Part shown: positions 15,740-25,252 of the stretch, one piece after another
Numbering within the stretch: position 1 is the stretch's first letter
Layout of the letters: each line of letters opens with the position of its first letter
The notes under the pieces: model-generated
The model's database searches: none
What the model was told of the DNA's origin: nothing
The model's input: only the letters and a program-made list of their open reading frames with translations
Origin: Neobacillus driksii
GTDB taxonomy: Bacteria > Bacillota > Bacilli > Bacillales > Cytobacillaceae
DNA length: 64,000 nt
Direction of reading: 5' to 3'
NCBI RefSeq assembly: GCF_013409995.1
Contig: NZ_JACCBX010000011.1
Coordinates: 1-64,000, forward strand
Position numbers and translations under genes: made by a program

Positions 15740-16213
15740 TCATTGTTGACCATGAAGCTGTCGATATAGCTGTTTGTAATCCAAGTACATCGCAATCCGC
15801 CATGGAACAATCATACTAAATGCAAGCAGGAAGAACATACCGCTTAGTTCTCCATAATCAATTGTGGCACTTAAGATCGTTTTCAAGCCAATCCTTACTA
15901 CTAGTAATCCTACTAAAATGTAAATAAATGCCTTCGATCTTTTCAGGAATATTTCATTCTCCCGAATTTCAAATTTAGAAGTTTTAATCAACAGGATCGA
16001 AAAAAGCATGCCCAGAATAACTACCTCTAAAATTTCCATACCTGTTAATCGAAATTCTGGTACAACATACATTAATGCCCCGCTCGACATAAACACAGGA
16101 GGCATGATAATTTTCAAAGCATTTGTAGGCTTCTTTGCGGCTTTCATACGGACAAATAAAGCAAATATCCCCATAAATACCGCTCCTATTGAAGAAACAA
16201 CAACGAAGTTCAT
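15740..16213 (-). CDS. ccdC: CcdC-like membrane protein
   Basis: A polytopic membrane protein of about 157 residues, the YneJ/CcdC type: MNFVVVSSIGAVFMGIFALF at the start, PPVFMSSGALMYVVPEFRLT in the middle, about five hydrophobic segments. In B. subtilis ccdC lies beside ccdA but is not essential for cytochrome c maturation. I favour ATG at 16213 because AGGGG lies ten bases upstream; an ATG three codons earlier abuts the GGGG. It reads in the same direction as ccdA, 62 bases downstream of it. Confidence 0.8.
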   Translation of the reverse strand: MNFVVVSSIGAVFMGIFALFVRMKAAKKPTNALKIIMPPVFMSSGALMYVVPEFRLTGMEILEVVILGMLFSILLIKTSKFEIRENEIFLKRSKAFIYILVGLLVVRIGLKTILSATIDYGELSGMFFLLAFSMIVPWRIAMYLDYKQLYRQLHGQQ

Positions 16214-16275
16214 AGGTTCCATCCCCTATTTTCTTATAATAAAACCATATCATATTTTACTATATGATTTATGTT

Positions 16276-16983
16276 TTAGAAACCTGTAAAGCCACCAAAC
16301 ATCCCTGAAAAAATAATAATAATTTTTGTCATCCAGTCAAAGAAGAGCACAATCCCCATGACAATCATAATATAACCGCCGATTTTCACAATCTTACCGC
16401 TATTCTTACGAATCCACTTCATTCTGCCGACAAAGAAGGATAGAATTAAAAATGGAATAGCAAATCCGAGTGAGTACGCGACCATGTATAAAACACCAGA
16501 ACCAGGATTTGAAGCCGCTAGCAGGATAACTGAAGTCAGAATCGGTCCAGTACAAGGAGTCCAGCCGGCAGCGAAAGCCATACCGATTAACACGGAACCA
16601 ATAAATCCTGAAGGTCTGTTTTTAAATTCTAACCGTCGATCCTTCATTAAGAATTCTGGTTTAAAGATACCGACTATGATTAATCCAAATAGTACAATAA
16701 AGATACCGCCAAGCTGACGAATTAAATCCTTATATTCAAGGAAAAAGCGGCCAACAAAGGAAGTTCCAAATCCAATAGCGATGAAAATTGCCGAAAACCC
16801 AATAAGGAAAAAGATTGTATGTAGAAGACTCCGCTTTTGAAGCATCGCATTTTCAGTTTTTAACTCCCCTACAGACATTCCTGTGATATACGATAGAAAT
16901 GCAGGGTATAGCGGTAAACAGCATGGTGAAATAAAACTCAAAAAACCTGCACCTAAGGCCAAAAATATATTTACGTCAGTCAT
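16276..16983 (-). CDS. ccdA: Cytochrome c biogenesis protein CcdA
   Basis: A 235-residue, six-helix membrane protein that carries reducing equivalents from cytoplasmic thioredoxin to extracytoplasmic thiol proteins (cytochrome c maturation; spore cortex maturation in B. subtilis). Visible are the paired redox cysteines: SPCCLPLYPAFLSYITG in the first helix and GWTPCTGPILTSV in the fourth. Length and topology fit the short DsbD-like CcdA family. GGGAGTGTTAAT precedes the ATG. It is transcribed ahead of ccdC and divergently from the Spo0E-like gene, as around ynzD-ccdA in B. subtilis. Confidence 0.93.
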   Translation of the reverse strand: MTDVNIFLALGAGFLSFISPCCLPLYPAFLSYITGMSVGELKTENAMLQKRSLLHTIFFLIGFSAIFIAIGFGTSFVGRFFLEYKDLIRQLGGIFIVLFGLIIVGIFKPEFLMKDRRLEFKNRPSGFIGSVLIGMAFAAGWTPCTGPILTSVILLAASNPGSGVLYMVAYSLGFAIPFLILSFFVGRMKWIRKNSGKIVKIGGYIMIVMGIVLFFDWMTKIIIIFSGMFGGFTGF

Positions 16984-17263
16984 ATTAACACTCCCACTAT
17001 AGTCGATACTCCTTCATTTTAACAAAACTTCTCCTTAAATGATAATGGTTAACATGAATATTTTGTGTCGCTGGCAATATATTAGAATCCCCTTCAAAAA
17101 GATGACAATAAATCTATTAAATACCTATATTAGTTGGATAATTTTTTACAAATATCTTTGTATTTATTCCCATCTTAGGTTATACTAGTAAAACATTGGT
17201 AGAGAATTCCCTGCCAATGTTTTGTTATCTATTATTGGAGTTTCTCCGGAAAGGACCACGGCT

Positions 17264-17446
17264 ATGATTAAACAAGAACTTATTGAACTAATAGAAAATA
17301 AGCGTGCTGAATTAATACAAGTCGCGGTTACAAACGGCTTGACTTCCTCCATTGCTATTCGTTACAGCCAGGAATTAGACCACCTTTTAAATGAATATAA
17401 TCGAAAATATATAAAGAAAACCCGCCGAGTGGCGAGTCTCTCATGA
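17264..17446 (+). CDS. Spo0E-family aspartyl-phosphate phosphatase
   Basis: A 60-residue two-helix protein from the ATG at 17264, eight bases after AAGGA. The family signature SQELDHLL is present at about residues 35-42, after an N-terminal helix rich in Glu and Ile. Such proteins dephosphorylate Spo0A~P and delay sporulation. The location beside ccdA matches B. subtilis ynzD, but I leave the symbol blank because Spo0E paralogues are hard to tell apart. A bidirectional terminator follows. Confidence 0.82.
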   Translation: MIKQELIELIENKRAELIQVAVTNGLTSSIAIRYSQELDHLLNEYNRKYIKKTRRVASLS

Positions 17447-17478
17447 AAAATCCTGGCACATAGCCAGGATTTTTTCTC
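17446..17478. terminator. Bidirectional terminator between Spo0E-like gene and ABC exporter
   Basis: AAAAATCCTGGC-acata-GCCAGGATTTTTT; A- and T-runs on both flanks make it work in both directions for these convergent genes. Confidence 0.88.
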
Positions 17479-17480
17479 AT

Positions 17481-19289
17481 TTAATGTATAACATCCTCTA
17501 AACGTTCGACAGCTCCATTTTGTAAGAGGAACATTTTATGGTATAGTCCGCCAAGCGCTAACAACTCTTGATGTGTTCCTCTTTCCACAATTTCTCCTTG
17601 GTGCAAGACGAGAATTAAGTTAGCGTCCTGAATCGTCGATAACCGGTGGGCAATGGCAATCGTCGTCCGCCCTTCCCTCATTTTTGCAAGAGCAGTTTGA
17701 ATCGCTTCTTCTGTTTCAGTGTCAATATTAGCGGTTGCTTCGTCAAGGACAAGTATCTTTGGATTCGCCGCAATCGTCCTCGCAAAGGCAATTAATTGCC
17801 GTTGTCCACTCGATAAGGTAGATCCTCTTTCTACTACTTTATGATTATAGGTATCTTCCAGCTTTTCTATAAACGTATGTGCCTGAACAAATTTAGCCGC
17901 TTCCTCTACTTGCCGATCTGTTAAATGATGATTATGAAGCGTAATATTATCTCTGACGGTTCCGTAAAATAAAAATGGATCCTGGAGTACAAGCCCCATT
18001 TTATCTCGTAACTCTTCCTTAGAAAAATCTCGTATTGATTTACCATCAATTAAGATGTCACCATTCTCATATTCATAAAATCTCATTAATAGATTAATAA
18101 TAGAACTTTTTCCACTTCCTGTATGCCCGACAAGTGCAACGGTTTCTCCTGGGTTAGCCGTAAAGGATATATTTTTCAACACATTACGCTGCCCATCGTA
18201 AGAAAAGGTTAAATTCTTAAATTCAATTCTTCCTTCTTCAATCGATAGAGCACTTTTTTCACTTTGTGCCGGTGCCAATTCCTGTTTATCTAAGATTCTA
18301 AAAACACGTGCCCCAGCCACAATCGCTTGCTGATACAACGATAATCTCATCATCATGTTATTGACTGGTTCAAAGAAACGCTCAAGGTAATTGACAAACG
18401 CGTATAGCACGCCGATTTCGACTGGACTTTCTAATGACGTGATACCAAAATAATTTAAGACAATGATGAGTCCTAAAATAAAAATTAAATCGACTGCCGG
18501 TCGCAGCAATAATCCGTCAATTTTAATATTTTTCATACCCGAGTTATAGTGCTTTTCGTTGATGTCTTCGAACTCTTTACGAAGTCTTTTTTCCTGACGG
18601 AATACCTGAATTATACTCATTCCCTGCAAGGATTCACTTAGCTTCGCATTTAATTGGCTGAGTCTCTCACGCATATCTAAATAAAAACGGGAACTAAATT
18701 TACGGTATAAACTCATGACCAGTAGAATTAATGGTATAAAAATCAGACAGAACAGCGCCAATTTCACATCCAAAATAAACATGGTAATGAAAATCCCCGT
18801 CAATAAAAATCCGCTTTGGATAAAGGTTGAAAGTACGGTAACAAACATATCTTTAATCGCTTCGGTATCGTTCGTTATCCTAGAAACGATACTTCCTGCC
18901 GGTGTTTGGTCAAAATATTTTAGTCCAAGTGACTGTACTTTTGAAAAAATATCAACCCGCAGCTGTTGAATAATCTTTAATGCAATCTCCTGAAACTTCA
19001 CTAATTGAAAAAATAACAGGACTGATTTTACAATTTGAATTCCAAGATAGCTTACCCCAAGAATCAACAAAGGCTGAAAAATTAAATTTCCTGGTGTTAA
19101 GTAATCATCAATAAAGATCTTTACCAGAATCGGAGAGGCTAACTCTCCTAATGTCGTTAACACGAGAAGACTGAATGCTAGAATTAATTCCTTCTTATGT
19201 GGTTTCGTATAGGATAGTAAGCGATATAAAACACGTTTTTGTTCTTGTTCAGTCAGCTGTGCTGTTTCATCTATTTTAATGTCCTCCAT
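17481..19289 (-). CDS. ABC exporter half-transporter with canonical ATPase site
   Basis: A 602-residue membrane-ATPase fusion: six transmembrane helices (about 40-330), then an ATP-binding domain with Walker A VGHTGSGKSS, signature LSSGQRQLIAFAR, Walker B ILVLDEATANID and H-loop IAHRLSTI. It overlaps the end of the upstream half-transporter gene by 14 bases, so the two products surely form a heterodimer, like the YheI/YheH (BmrCD) or YknUV multidrug-type exporters. This subunit keeps the catalytic Glu after Walker B. The substrate is unknown. The pair sits between yneF and ccdA, an insertion relative to B. subtilis. Confidence 0.88.
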   Translation of the reverse strand: MEDIKIDETAQLTEQEQKRVLYRLLSYTKPHKKELILAFSLLVLTTLGELASPILVKIFIDDYLTPGNLIFQPLLILGVSYLGIQIVKSVLLFFQLVKFQEIALKIIQQLRVDIFSKVQSLGLKYFDQTPAGSIVSRITNDTEAIKDMFVTVLSTFIQSGFLLTGIFITMFILDVKLALFCLIFIPLILLVMSLYRKFSSRFYLDMRERLSQLNAKLSESLQGMSIIQVFRQEKRLRKEFEDINEKHYNSGMKNIKIDGLLLRPAVDLIFILGLIIVLNYFGITSLESPVEIGVLYAFVNYLERFFEPVNNMMMRLSLYQQAIVAGARVFRILDKQELAPAQSEKSALSIEEGRIEFKNLTFSYDGQRNVLKNISFTANPGETVALVGHTGSGKSSIINLLMRFYEYENGDILIDGKSIRDFSKEELRDKMGLVLQDPFLFYGTVRDNITLHNHHLTDRQVEEAAKFVQAHTFIEKLEDTYNHKVVERGSTLSSGQRQLIAFARTIAANPKILVLDEATANIDTETEEAIQTALAKMREGRTTIAIAHRLSTIQDANLILVLHQGEIVERGTHQELLALGGLYHKMFLLQNGAVERLEDVIH

Positions 19290-21027
19290 GCTCTACCAAC
19301 TCCTCTAGCTGCTGACGTAAATACATTTCCTTATACCAGCCACCGCTTGCCATAAGCTCTTCATGCGTTCCTCTTTCAATGACTTTCCCATTATCTAGAA
19401 CGATGATCAGATTAGCGTGTTGGATGGCACTTAAACGATGGGAAGTAATGATCGTTGTTTTTCCCTCACGATTTTTCCTTAGTGCGGAAAGAATCGCCTC
19501 TTCCGTTTTTGCATCGACCGCTGATAGTGAATCATCCAGCACTAATACTTCTGGGTTCATTAGCAGTGCACGTGCGATCGAGATTCTTTGTTTTTGACCG
19601 CCTGATAGTGAAACTCCCCTTTCCCCCACAACAGTTTGATAGCCTTCCGTAAATTGAAGAATATCATCATGAATATTGGCCAGCTTTGCAGCGCTGAATA
19701 TTTCTTCTTTTGGAACACGAGGGTTCGTAAAAGCAATATTCTCAGCTACACTTGCAGAGAATAAAAAATGGTCCTGAGGAACATAACCAATCGCTTCACG
19801 CAGTTTTTCCAGCTTATATTCTTGAAGGGTATGACCTCCGAAGATAATTTCCCCTTCATAGTCTTCAAATTCACGAATGACAAGCTTTAACAAAGTGGTT
19901 TTACCCGCACCTGTTTTTCCGACAATCCCGAGTGTTTCTCCTCGATTAAGAGTAAAGGATATATTCTTCAACATTGGTTCCTTTTCACCAGGGAAGGTGA
20001 ACTTCTCAATGTTATATTGAATACCGCCGCTAGGCACTACCTCTAAAGCGTCTTTTTTATCTGTAATGTCGGATTTTTCACGAAGCAATGCGGCTACACG
20101 ATCATAAGAAGCACGACCGCGTTCAACGATGTTAAACAACCAGCCGAATGCAAGCATCGGCCAGATTAATAGTCCTAAATAGGTCGTAAAGGCTATTAAC
20201 TCACCAATGGATAATTCTCCTGCCAACACATATTTAGAACCAAAGGTAATCGCTAAGAAAAACGATATCCCCACAATGATGGAAATCGTAGGATCATATA
20301 GAGAATCTATTTTTGCGACTACGATGTTTTTTTGCACTACGTCTTCTGACTGCTTTCGGAAATCCTCAATATCTGCTTTTTCCTGGCCAAATGTTTTAAT
20401 AACCTTAATCCCTGAGATACTTTCCTGCGTTTTATCATTTAAGTCAGAGAAGGCTTCTTGTGCCTTGTGAAAAGTGCGGTGTAGCATAGTGCCAAACCAA
20501 CTTGTAAGCACTGCCATAAATGGCATCGGGATTAGACAAATCAACGTTAATTTCCAGCTAATCGTAAATGCCATGGCCAGGATAACAAATCCACCTGTTG
20601 ATAGAGAATCCACTAACGTTAGAACTCCCGCACCGGCAGTTTGTTGAATAGCCTGTAAGTCGTTCGTCGCATGTGCCATTAAATCGCCAATCCTTCGTTT
20701 CTGATAAAACGATGGTGACATACTGGTGAAGTGCTGATATAAACGATTTCGTAACTGTTTACTCAATTTAACCGCTGAACCAAAAATCATGATTCTCCAA
20801 AAATACCTTAGGACATACATCCCCAATCCTGCAGCTACTAATATGAGCATCCACTCAAGAAGCAGGCCTTTGGTCAACGTACCATCATTAATATGGTCTG
20901 CAATTATACCTATAACCTTTGGCGGCACGAGTTGAAGAAGCGCGACAAACAGTAAAATAAATGTTCCTGATATATATGCTTTTTTCTCTTGCTTAAAAAA
21001 CCAGCCTAGATCTAAAAATACTCTCAT
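19276..21027 (-). CDS. ABC exporter half-transporter with degenerate catalytic residue
   Basis: A 583-residue partner of the 602-residue protein. It starts FLDLGWFFKQEKKAY and has six helices with VPPKVIGIIADHI and ISWKLTLICLIPMPFMAVL. The ATPase domain has Walker A VGKTGAGKTT, signature VSLSGGQKQRISIARA and Walker B VLVLDDSLSAVDAKTEE. Asp replaces the catalytic Glu after Walker B, which makes one of the two ATP sites of the heterodimer non-canonical, as in BmrC and other asymmetric type-IV exporters. It is first in a two-gene operon. Confidence 0.88.
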   Translation of the reverse strand: MRVFLDLGWFFKQEKKAYISGTFILLFVALLQLVPPKVIGIIADHINDGTLTKGLLLEWMLILVAAGLGMYVLRYFWRIMIFGSAVKLSKQLRNRLYQHFTSMSPSFYQKRRIGDLMAHATNDLQAIQQTAGAGVLTLVDSLSTGGFVILAMAFTISWKLTLICLIPMPFMAVLTSWFGTMLHRTFHKAQEAFSDLNDKTQESISGIKVIKTFGQEKADIEDFRKQSEDVVQKNIVVAKIDSLYDPTISIIVGISFFLAITFGSKYVLAGELSIGELIAFTTYLGLLIWPMLAFGWLFNIVERGRASYDRVAALLREKSDITDKKDALEVVPSGGIQYNIEKFTFPGEKEPMLKNISFTLNRGETLGIVGKTGAGKTTLLKLVIREFEDYEGEIIFGGHTLQEYKLEKLREAIGYVPQDHFLFSASVAENIAFTNPRVPKEEIFSAAKLANIHDDILQFTEGYQTVVGERGVSLSGGQKQRISIARALLMNPEVLVLDDSLSAVDAKTEEAILSALRKNREGKTTIITSHRLSAIQHANLIIVLDNGKVIERGTHEELMASGGWYKEMYLRQQLEELVEHGGH

Positions 21028-21153
21028 AATTGTCCCCCGAAAAATAATTGACCTTATCCTTTTATTATTTTAAAAAATCATTTCACCCCACCCGAAGCTA
21101 TATTTTATCAAATATTAGTAAAATAATAAAGATTTAGACACTTATTTCCATGT

Positions 21154-21190
21154 ATGAAAAAAGCACCCATTTTAATGAGTGCTTGTCCAT
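21154..21190 (-). terminator. Terminator of the lipoprotein gene
   Basis: On the minus strand GCACTCAT-taaa-ATGGGTGC followed by TTTTTTC. Confidence 0.85.
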
Positions 21191-21192
21191 GA

Positions 21193-21663
21193 TTATTTTG
21201 TTAATTGTTTATCCGCTTCTGCTACTTTCTCTTCTGCAGATGTTTTTAATCCTTCGACTTCAGCTTTGATTTCATCAGGTACAAACTTCACTCTGTTTAT
21301 ATAATTAACAATTACCTGATAATCTGTTTTCATTGCAGTCAAATCCGCTGGATCATACGTTTTTGTTTGATTTTCATTATTCTTAATAAATGCTGATGCA
21401 ATGTAATAGAAGTCCTTCTGTGATTCAGTCTTTAAAGAAACTGTCTGTTTGACTACTTCTTCATAGTTTTTTTCTACTATCAATTTGCTGAACTGCTCAT
21501 CTTCAGCTGTTAACTCTCTTTTATTTGTCTTTTCTTCTTTAGCGGCATTTGTTCCCTCTTCAGTTTTCTTTTCTTGTGGAGTAGCGGTCTCTTCCTTTTC
21601 TTGCGTTCCGCACGCTGTTAACGCTAGAAGTAAAATCAAAATAAGTGATAAAACTTTATTCAT
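21193..21663 (-). CDS. Hypothetical lipoprotein
   Basis: A 156-residue protein with a lipoprotein signal (LLLALTACG, Cys about 18), a long low-complexity Glu/Lys/Thr linker (about 20-50) and a helical C-terminal domain containing YYIASAFIKNNE and DYQVIVNYINRVKFVPDEI. It should be tethered outside the membrane. I recognise no characterised family. It is a single-gene unit between the ABC exporter and yneF, each with its own terminator. Confidence 0.7.
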   Translation of the reverse strand: MNKVLSLILILLLALTACGTQEKEETATPQEKKTEEGTNAAKEEKTNKRELTAEDEQFSKLIVEKNYEEVVKQTVSLKTESQKDFYYIASAFIKNNENQTKTYDPADLTAMKTDYQVIVNYINRVKFVPDEIKAEVEGLKTSAEEKVAEADKQLTK

Positions 21664-21767
21664 ATAAATGCTCCTTTATCTATGTAGTTGTTCTTAGCGT
21701 AACTATTATGTACCTATTTATCCCACATTTCAATATATTTTTTTAAAATAATAATATTCTAAATAAA

Positions 21768-21805
21768 AGAAAAAAACCATTTTATCTATTGATAAAATGG
21801 TTTGG
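21768..21805 (-). terminator. Terminator of yneF
   Basis: On the minus strand AAACCATTTTATC-aata-GATAAAATGGTTT followed by TTTT. Confidence 0.9.
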
Positions 21806-21814
21806 TTTCGTGTA

Positions 21815-22036
21815 TTATTTTCCTTGCTGTTTATTCATAGCAGACATCATTTGGTTAATCTTCTTCTGAGAAGGCTTCATACCCATTTGCATCATCATCA
21901 TTTTTAGCATTTGCTCATTAATTGGCGGATTTTTCTTTAAATAGTCCATCATATATTTACGAGCAATGAAAAATCCTAGAGCTACACCAGCTACTAAGGC
22001 TAGAATAACAACTAGAATCCATAGACCTGTACCCAT
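21815..22036 (-). CDS. yneF: UPF0154 membrane protein YneF
   Basis: A 73-residue protein: one N-terminal transmembrane helix (LWILVVILALVAGVALGFF), then ARKYMMDYLKKNPPINEQML and a Met/Gln-rich tail, the UPF0154 pattern. The ATG at 22036 is preceded by GAAGGAGG; the 20 extra codons of the longer frame would include that ribosome-binding site. Function is unknown although it is conserved across Firmicutes. It lies 77 bases downstream of sirA, as in B. subtilis tkt-yneE-yneF. Confidence 0.88.
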   Translation of the reverse strand: MGTGLWILVVILALVAGVALGFFIARKYMMDYLKKNPPINEQMLKMMMMQMGMKPSQKKINQMMSAMNKQQGK

Positions 22037-22113
22037 TAAACTTCCTCCTTCATGTTGTCTACCATACAGTGTACTAAATAAAACGGGAATATACAATATT
22101 CTCTTTCAAAAGA

Positions 22114-22557
22114 TTAAACATATTTTCTCTCTTTAATAGGCCTTAACCATCCAAATCTTTGATGATCCAGGTCTAATGCCATAAAGGAAGATTCACATTT
22201 TCTCAGCACTTCAAAGAATATGGTCTCTGCTTCATAGCTTCCTGTAGCCTCAATCGTGATTAAATCCTGGTACACCCTTAATTTCGCTGCACTTAGTTTT
22301 CCACTTAATTCAATTGAGTATGTACCATGTTCAGCACGAAACCCTTTCTTTTTTCCAAGTTGTTTCTGAATTAAATTGTGGATTTTCAAAACTTCTATCG
22401 ATTTTGTTATATACGTTATTTGTTTATTGGTTATAAACTTCAGTTCACCTTCTGCTTTGTGATGTTCCTGAAAAAGCTGATAAAACATACGCTCTCTTCC
22501 GAAGTAATGGGCGGCAAATTCATCTTCTATTAAATAAAGCTGATAATGTCTCACCAC
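22114..22557 (-). CDS. sirA: Sporulation inhibitor of replication SirA
   Basis: A 147-residue protein. In B. subtilis SirA binds domain I of DnaA and blocks new rounds of replication when cells commit to sporulation. The start RHYQLYLIEDEFAAHYFGRE and the end GSYEAETIFFEVLRK, FGWLRPIKERKYV closely follow B. subtilis SirA (YneE), and the length agrees (148). It sits downstream of tkt in the same orientation. GGAGAGATCGTG just upstream of the ATG serves as ribosome-binding region. The gene is normally activated by Spo0A~P; I did not find a convincing 0A box by eye. Confidence 0.9.
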   Translation of the reverse strand: MVRHYQLYLIEDEFAAHYFGRERMFYQLFQEHHKAEGELKFITNKQITYITKSIEVLKIHNLIQKQLGKKKGFRAEHGTYSIELSGKLSAAKLRVYQDLITIEATGSYEAETIFFEVLRKCESSFMALDLDHQRFGWLRPIKERKYV

Positions 22558-22741
22558 GATCTCTCCTTCGTTGATAACCTTTCTATCAATTATAAATAAG
22601 CGCTGTCAAAACATTTGTCTTTTACCGGCAAAAAATATCACTATTATTGTCGAATGCATAAGTTTCTTCCAAATAATATTATATCCTGCTAATAATTTGA
22701 ATTTCACGCAGAAATCCAAAGTTCAAAATCTATTCCTAAAC

Positions 22742-22778
22742 CAAAAAAAGAGAACAGCTAATAGCCGTTCCCTTTAGA
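22742..22778 (-). terminator. Terminator of tkt
   Basis: On the minus strand GGGAACGGC-tatt-AGCTGTTCTC followed by TTTTTTT. Confidence 0.88.
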
Positions 22779-22788
22779 TCTAATCATT

Positions 22789-24795
22789 TTATTTTTGCAG
22801 AAGTGCTTTCACGCGTGCAACTACGTTACTTACGCTAAAACCGTATTCTTCCATAATTTTTTCTCCTGGTGCGGAAGCCCCGAATGTATCGATTGCTAGA
22901 ACGTCACCTTCATCACCTGTGTATTTGTGCCAGCCGAATGATGAACCAACCTCAATTCCAAGACGCTTCTTCACGTTTTTAGGAAGAACTGAGTTTTTAT
23001 ATTCTTGTGATTGCTGTTCAAAGCGATCCCATGATGGCATGCTTACAACAGATACATGAATTCCTTCACCAGCTAAAGCTGCTTGTGCTTCAACTGCTAA
23101 ACTTACTTCAGAACCAGTTGCTAGTAGTAATGCGTCTGGCGTCTCTCTTTCAGAAGGAGAAACAACATAAGCACCTTTAGATACGCCTTCGTAAGCGTTT
23201 TGATCTGTTCCTTTAAGAGTTGGCAGATCTTGACGTGTTAATACTAAAGCAGTAGGTTTGTTTGTAGATTCAACTGCTAGCTTCCATGCTGCTGCTGTCT
23301 CGTTACCATCTGCTGGACGGATAATAGAAAGACCCGGCATTGCGCGTAGTGCTGCAAGTTGTTCAACAGGCTCATGTGTAGGTCCATCTTCACCAACAGC
23401 AATACTATCATGAGTGAATACATACGTTACTGGTAAGCCCATTATCGCAGCCAAACGGATTGCTGGACGCAGGTAATCAGAGAATACAAAGAATGTTCCT
23501 CCAAAAATTTTCACTCCGCCATGTAAAGCGATACCGTTCATTGCTGCACCCATTGCAAATTCACGAACACCAAACCAGATATTTCTGCCTTCGTAGTTGC
23601 CTGGTGCAAAATCTCCTGTACCTTTGATCATCGTTTTATTAGAACCAGCAAGGTCAGCAGATCCGCCGATAAAGATTGGTAAGTTTTTCGCGATACCGTT
23701 TAGAGCTTCACCAGATGATGCACGGCTAGCTAGAGCTTTACCTTCTGAGTAAACTGGAATATCTTTATCCCAGCCTTCAGGTAATTCGTTTTTCAATACT
23801 GTTTCTAATTGATTGGCTAGTTCAGGATATTCCTTTTTGTATTGTGCAAAAAGGTCATTCCATTCTTTTTCTTTCTTAGTACCGTTTTCAACGATAAGGT
23901 TTTTGAAGTTATCATATACTTCCTGCGGAACATGGAAATCTTCCTCAAAAGTCCATTTATAAGCTTCTTTTGTAAGCTTTAATTCGTTTGCTCCAAGCGG
24001 AGATCCATGGACACCAGAAGTTCCTGCGCGGTTTGGTGATCCGTATCCGATTACCGTTCTAACTTCAATCATTGTAGGACGGTCAAGGTCGTTTCGAGCT
24101 TCTTCAAGCGCTTTAGCGATTTCTTCTAGATTATTTCCATCTTCTACTCGAAGATATTGCCAGCCATATGATAAGAAACGTTCTTTTACACTTTCTGAGA
24201 ACGACTTATTCAAATCGCCATCAAGTGAGATATCGTTTGAATCGTATAAAACTACCAAACGGCCTAATTTTAAGTGTCCCGCTAGTGACGCAGCTTCAGC
24301 AGATACACCTTCCATTAAATCTCCATCACCACAAATACTATATGTATAATGGTTCACAATTTCATAATTGTCTTTATTGTAGACACTAGCTGTATGGCGC
24401 TCTGCCATTGCCATACCAACAGCCATCGCGATACCTTGTCCAAGTGGACCAGTAGTTGCTTCTACTCCTTCAGTATGACGGTACTCTGGATGTCCAGGAG
24501 TTTTACTTCCCCACTGACGGAATTGCTTTAAGTCATCCATTGATAGATTATAACCAGATAAATGAAGCATGCTGTACAATAAAGCAGATCCATGTCCTGC
24601 TGATAATACAAAACGATCACGGTTAAACCACTCTGGGTTTTTTGGGTTGTGGTTCATGAAACGAGTCCATAAAGTGTAGGTCATTGGTGCAGCACCCATC
24701 GGCATACCAGGATGGCCTGAATTTGCCTTTTCAATCATATCGATTGAAAGCGTACGAATAGAGGTTACGGATAAAGCATCAATTGTATCAAACAT
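22789..24795 (-). CDS. tkt: Transketolase
   Basis: A 668-residue thiamine-diphosphate enzyme that transfers two-carbon ketol units between sugar phosphates in the pentose phosphate pathway. In order: SIDMIEKANSGHPGMPMGAA near the N-terminus, the GDGDLMEGVSAEAASLAGHL cofactor motif (about 153-172), the conserved TSGVHGSPLG, and the pyrimidine-domain GEDGPTHEPVEQLAALRAMP. The C-terminal domain includes GSSFGWHKYTGDEGDVLAID. Length is the usual 660-670. GGAGTGATGTAA precedes the ATG. The position between the DUF896 gene and sirA is the B. subtilis order. Confidence 0.97.
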   Translation of the reverse strand: MFDTIDALSVTSIRTLSIDMIEKANSGHPGMPMGAAPMTYTLWTRFMNHNPKNPEWFNRDRFVLSAGHGSALLYSMLHLSGYNLSMDDLKQFRQWGSKTPGHPEYRHTEGVEATTGPLGQGIAMAVGMAMAERHTASVYNKDNYEIVNHYTYSICGDGDLMEGVSAEAASLAGHLKLGRLVVLYDSNDISLDGDLNKSFSESVKERFLSYGWQYLRVEDGNNLEEIAKALEEARNDLDRPTMIEVRTVIGYGSPNRAGTSGVHGSPLGANELKLTKEAYKWTFEEDFHVPQEVYDNFKNLIVENGTKKEKEWNDLFAQYKKEYPELANQLETVLKNELPEGWDKDIPVYSEGKALASRASSGEALNGIAKNLPIFIGGSADLAGSNKTMIKGTGDFAPGNYEGRNIWFGVREFAMGAAMNGIALHGGVKIFGGTFFVFSDYLRPAIRLAAIMGLPVTYVFTHDSIAVGEDGPTHEPVEQLAALRAMPGLSIIRPADGNETAAAWKLAVESTNKPTALVLTRQDLPTLKGTDQNAYEGVSKGAYVVSPSERETPDALLLATGSEVSLAVEAQAALAGEGIHVSVVSMPSWDRFEQQSQEYKNSVLPKNVKKRLGIEVGSSFGWHKYTGDEGDVLAIDTFGASAPGEKIMEEYGFSVSNVVARVKALLQK

Positions 24796-24944
24796 TATTT
24801 ACATCACTCCTGTTTTCTCTAGGATAAAAAAATAATAACAACTTTAATATTATAGCTCTAATCACATTAATTCAACAATTAATTTGACTACTAAACAAAT
24901 TATTTCACTTCATTATATTTTGACACAGGTTGTTGTGCAATATG

Positions 24945-24975
24945 TAAAAAAGGAAAACTAAAAGTTTTCCTTATG
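24945..24975 (-). terminator. Terminator of the DUF896 gene
   Basis: On the minus strand GGAAAACT-ttt-AGTTTTCC followed by TTTTTTAC. Confidence 0.85.
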
Positions 24976-24977
24976 GA

Positions 24978-25208
24978 TTAATGAAGATTATACTTTTTTC
25001 TTTGTTTTATTTTTTCTGGCGTTACATCATTTCCATCAGGATCAATGATTTTTGTATTTGTTAATGTATCCAGCATAGAACTGCGGAAAGTGGTCAAATA
25101 CTCGCTTCTTAATTTTGTTTGTTCCTTCGCTTCTGCTTCTGTTAATCCCGTTGATTTAGCTTTTCTCGCAAGTTCATTAATTCTTGCCATTTTTTCTTTT
25201 GAGAGCAT
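24978..25208 (-). CDS. ynzC: DUF896 protein (YnzC-like)
   Basis: A 76-residue two-helix protein: KEKMARINELARKAKSTGLT, then EAKEQTKLRSEYLTTFRSSM and the conserved IIDPDGNDVTPEKIK end. It matches the UPF0291/DUF896 family. B. subtilis ynzC lies in the yneA-yneB-ynzC SOS operon, the same order as here. I start at 25208, where AAAGGAGG lies eight bases upstream, rather than at the ORF's first codon. Here a GC-rich repeat element (25253-25380) separates it from yneB, so it may have lost operon expression. Confidence 0.85.
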   Translation of the reverse strand: MLSKEKMARINELARKAKSTGLTEAEAKEQTKLRSEYLTTFRSSMLDTLTNTKIIDPDGNDVTPEKIKQRKKYNLH

Positions 25209-25252
25209 TTTGGACCCTCCTTTCAAATACTTAGGCTGCGGTAAACAAGGCC

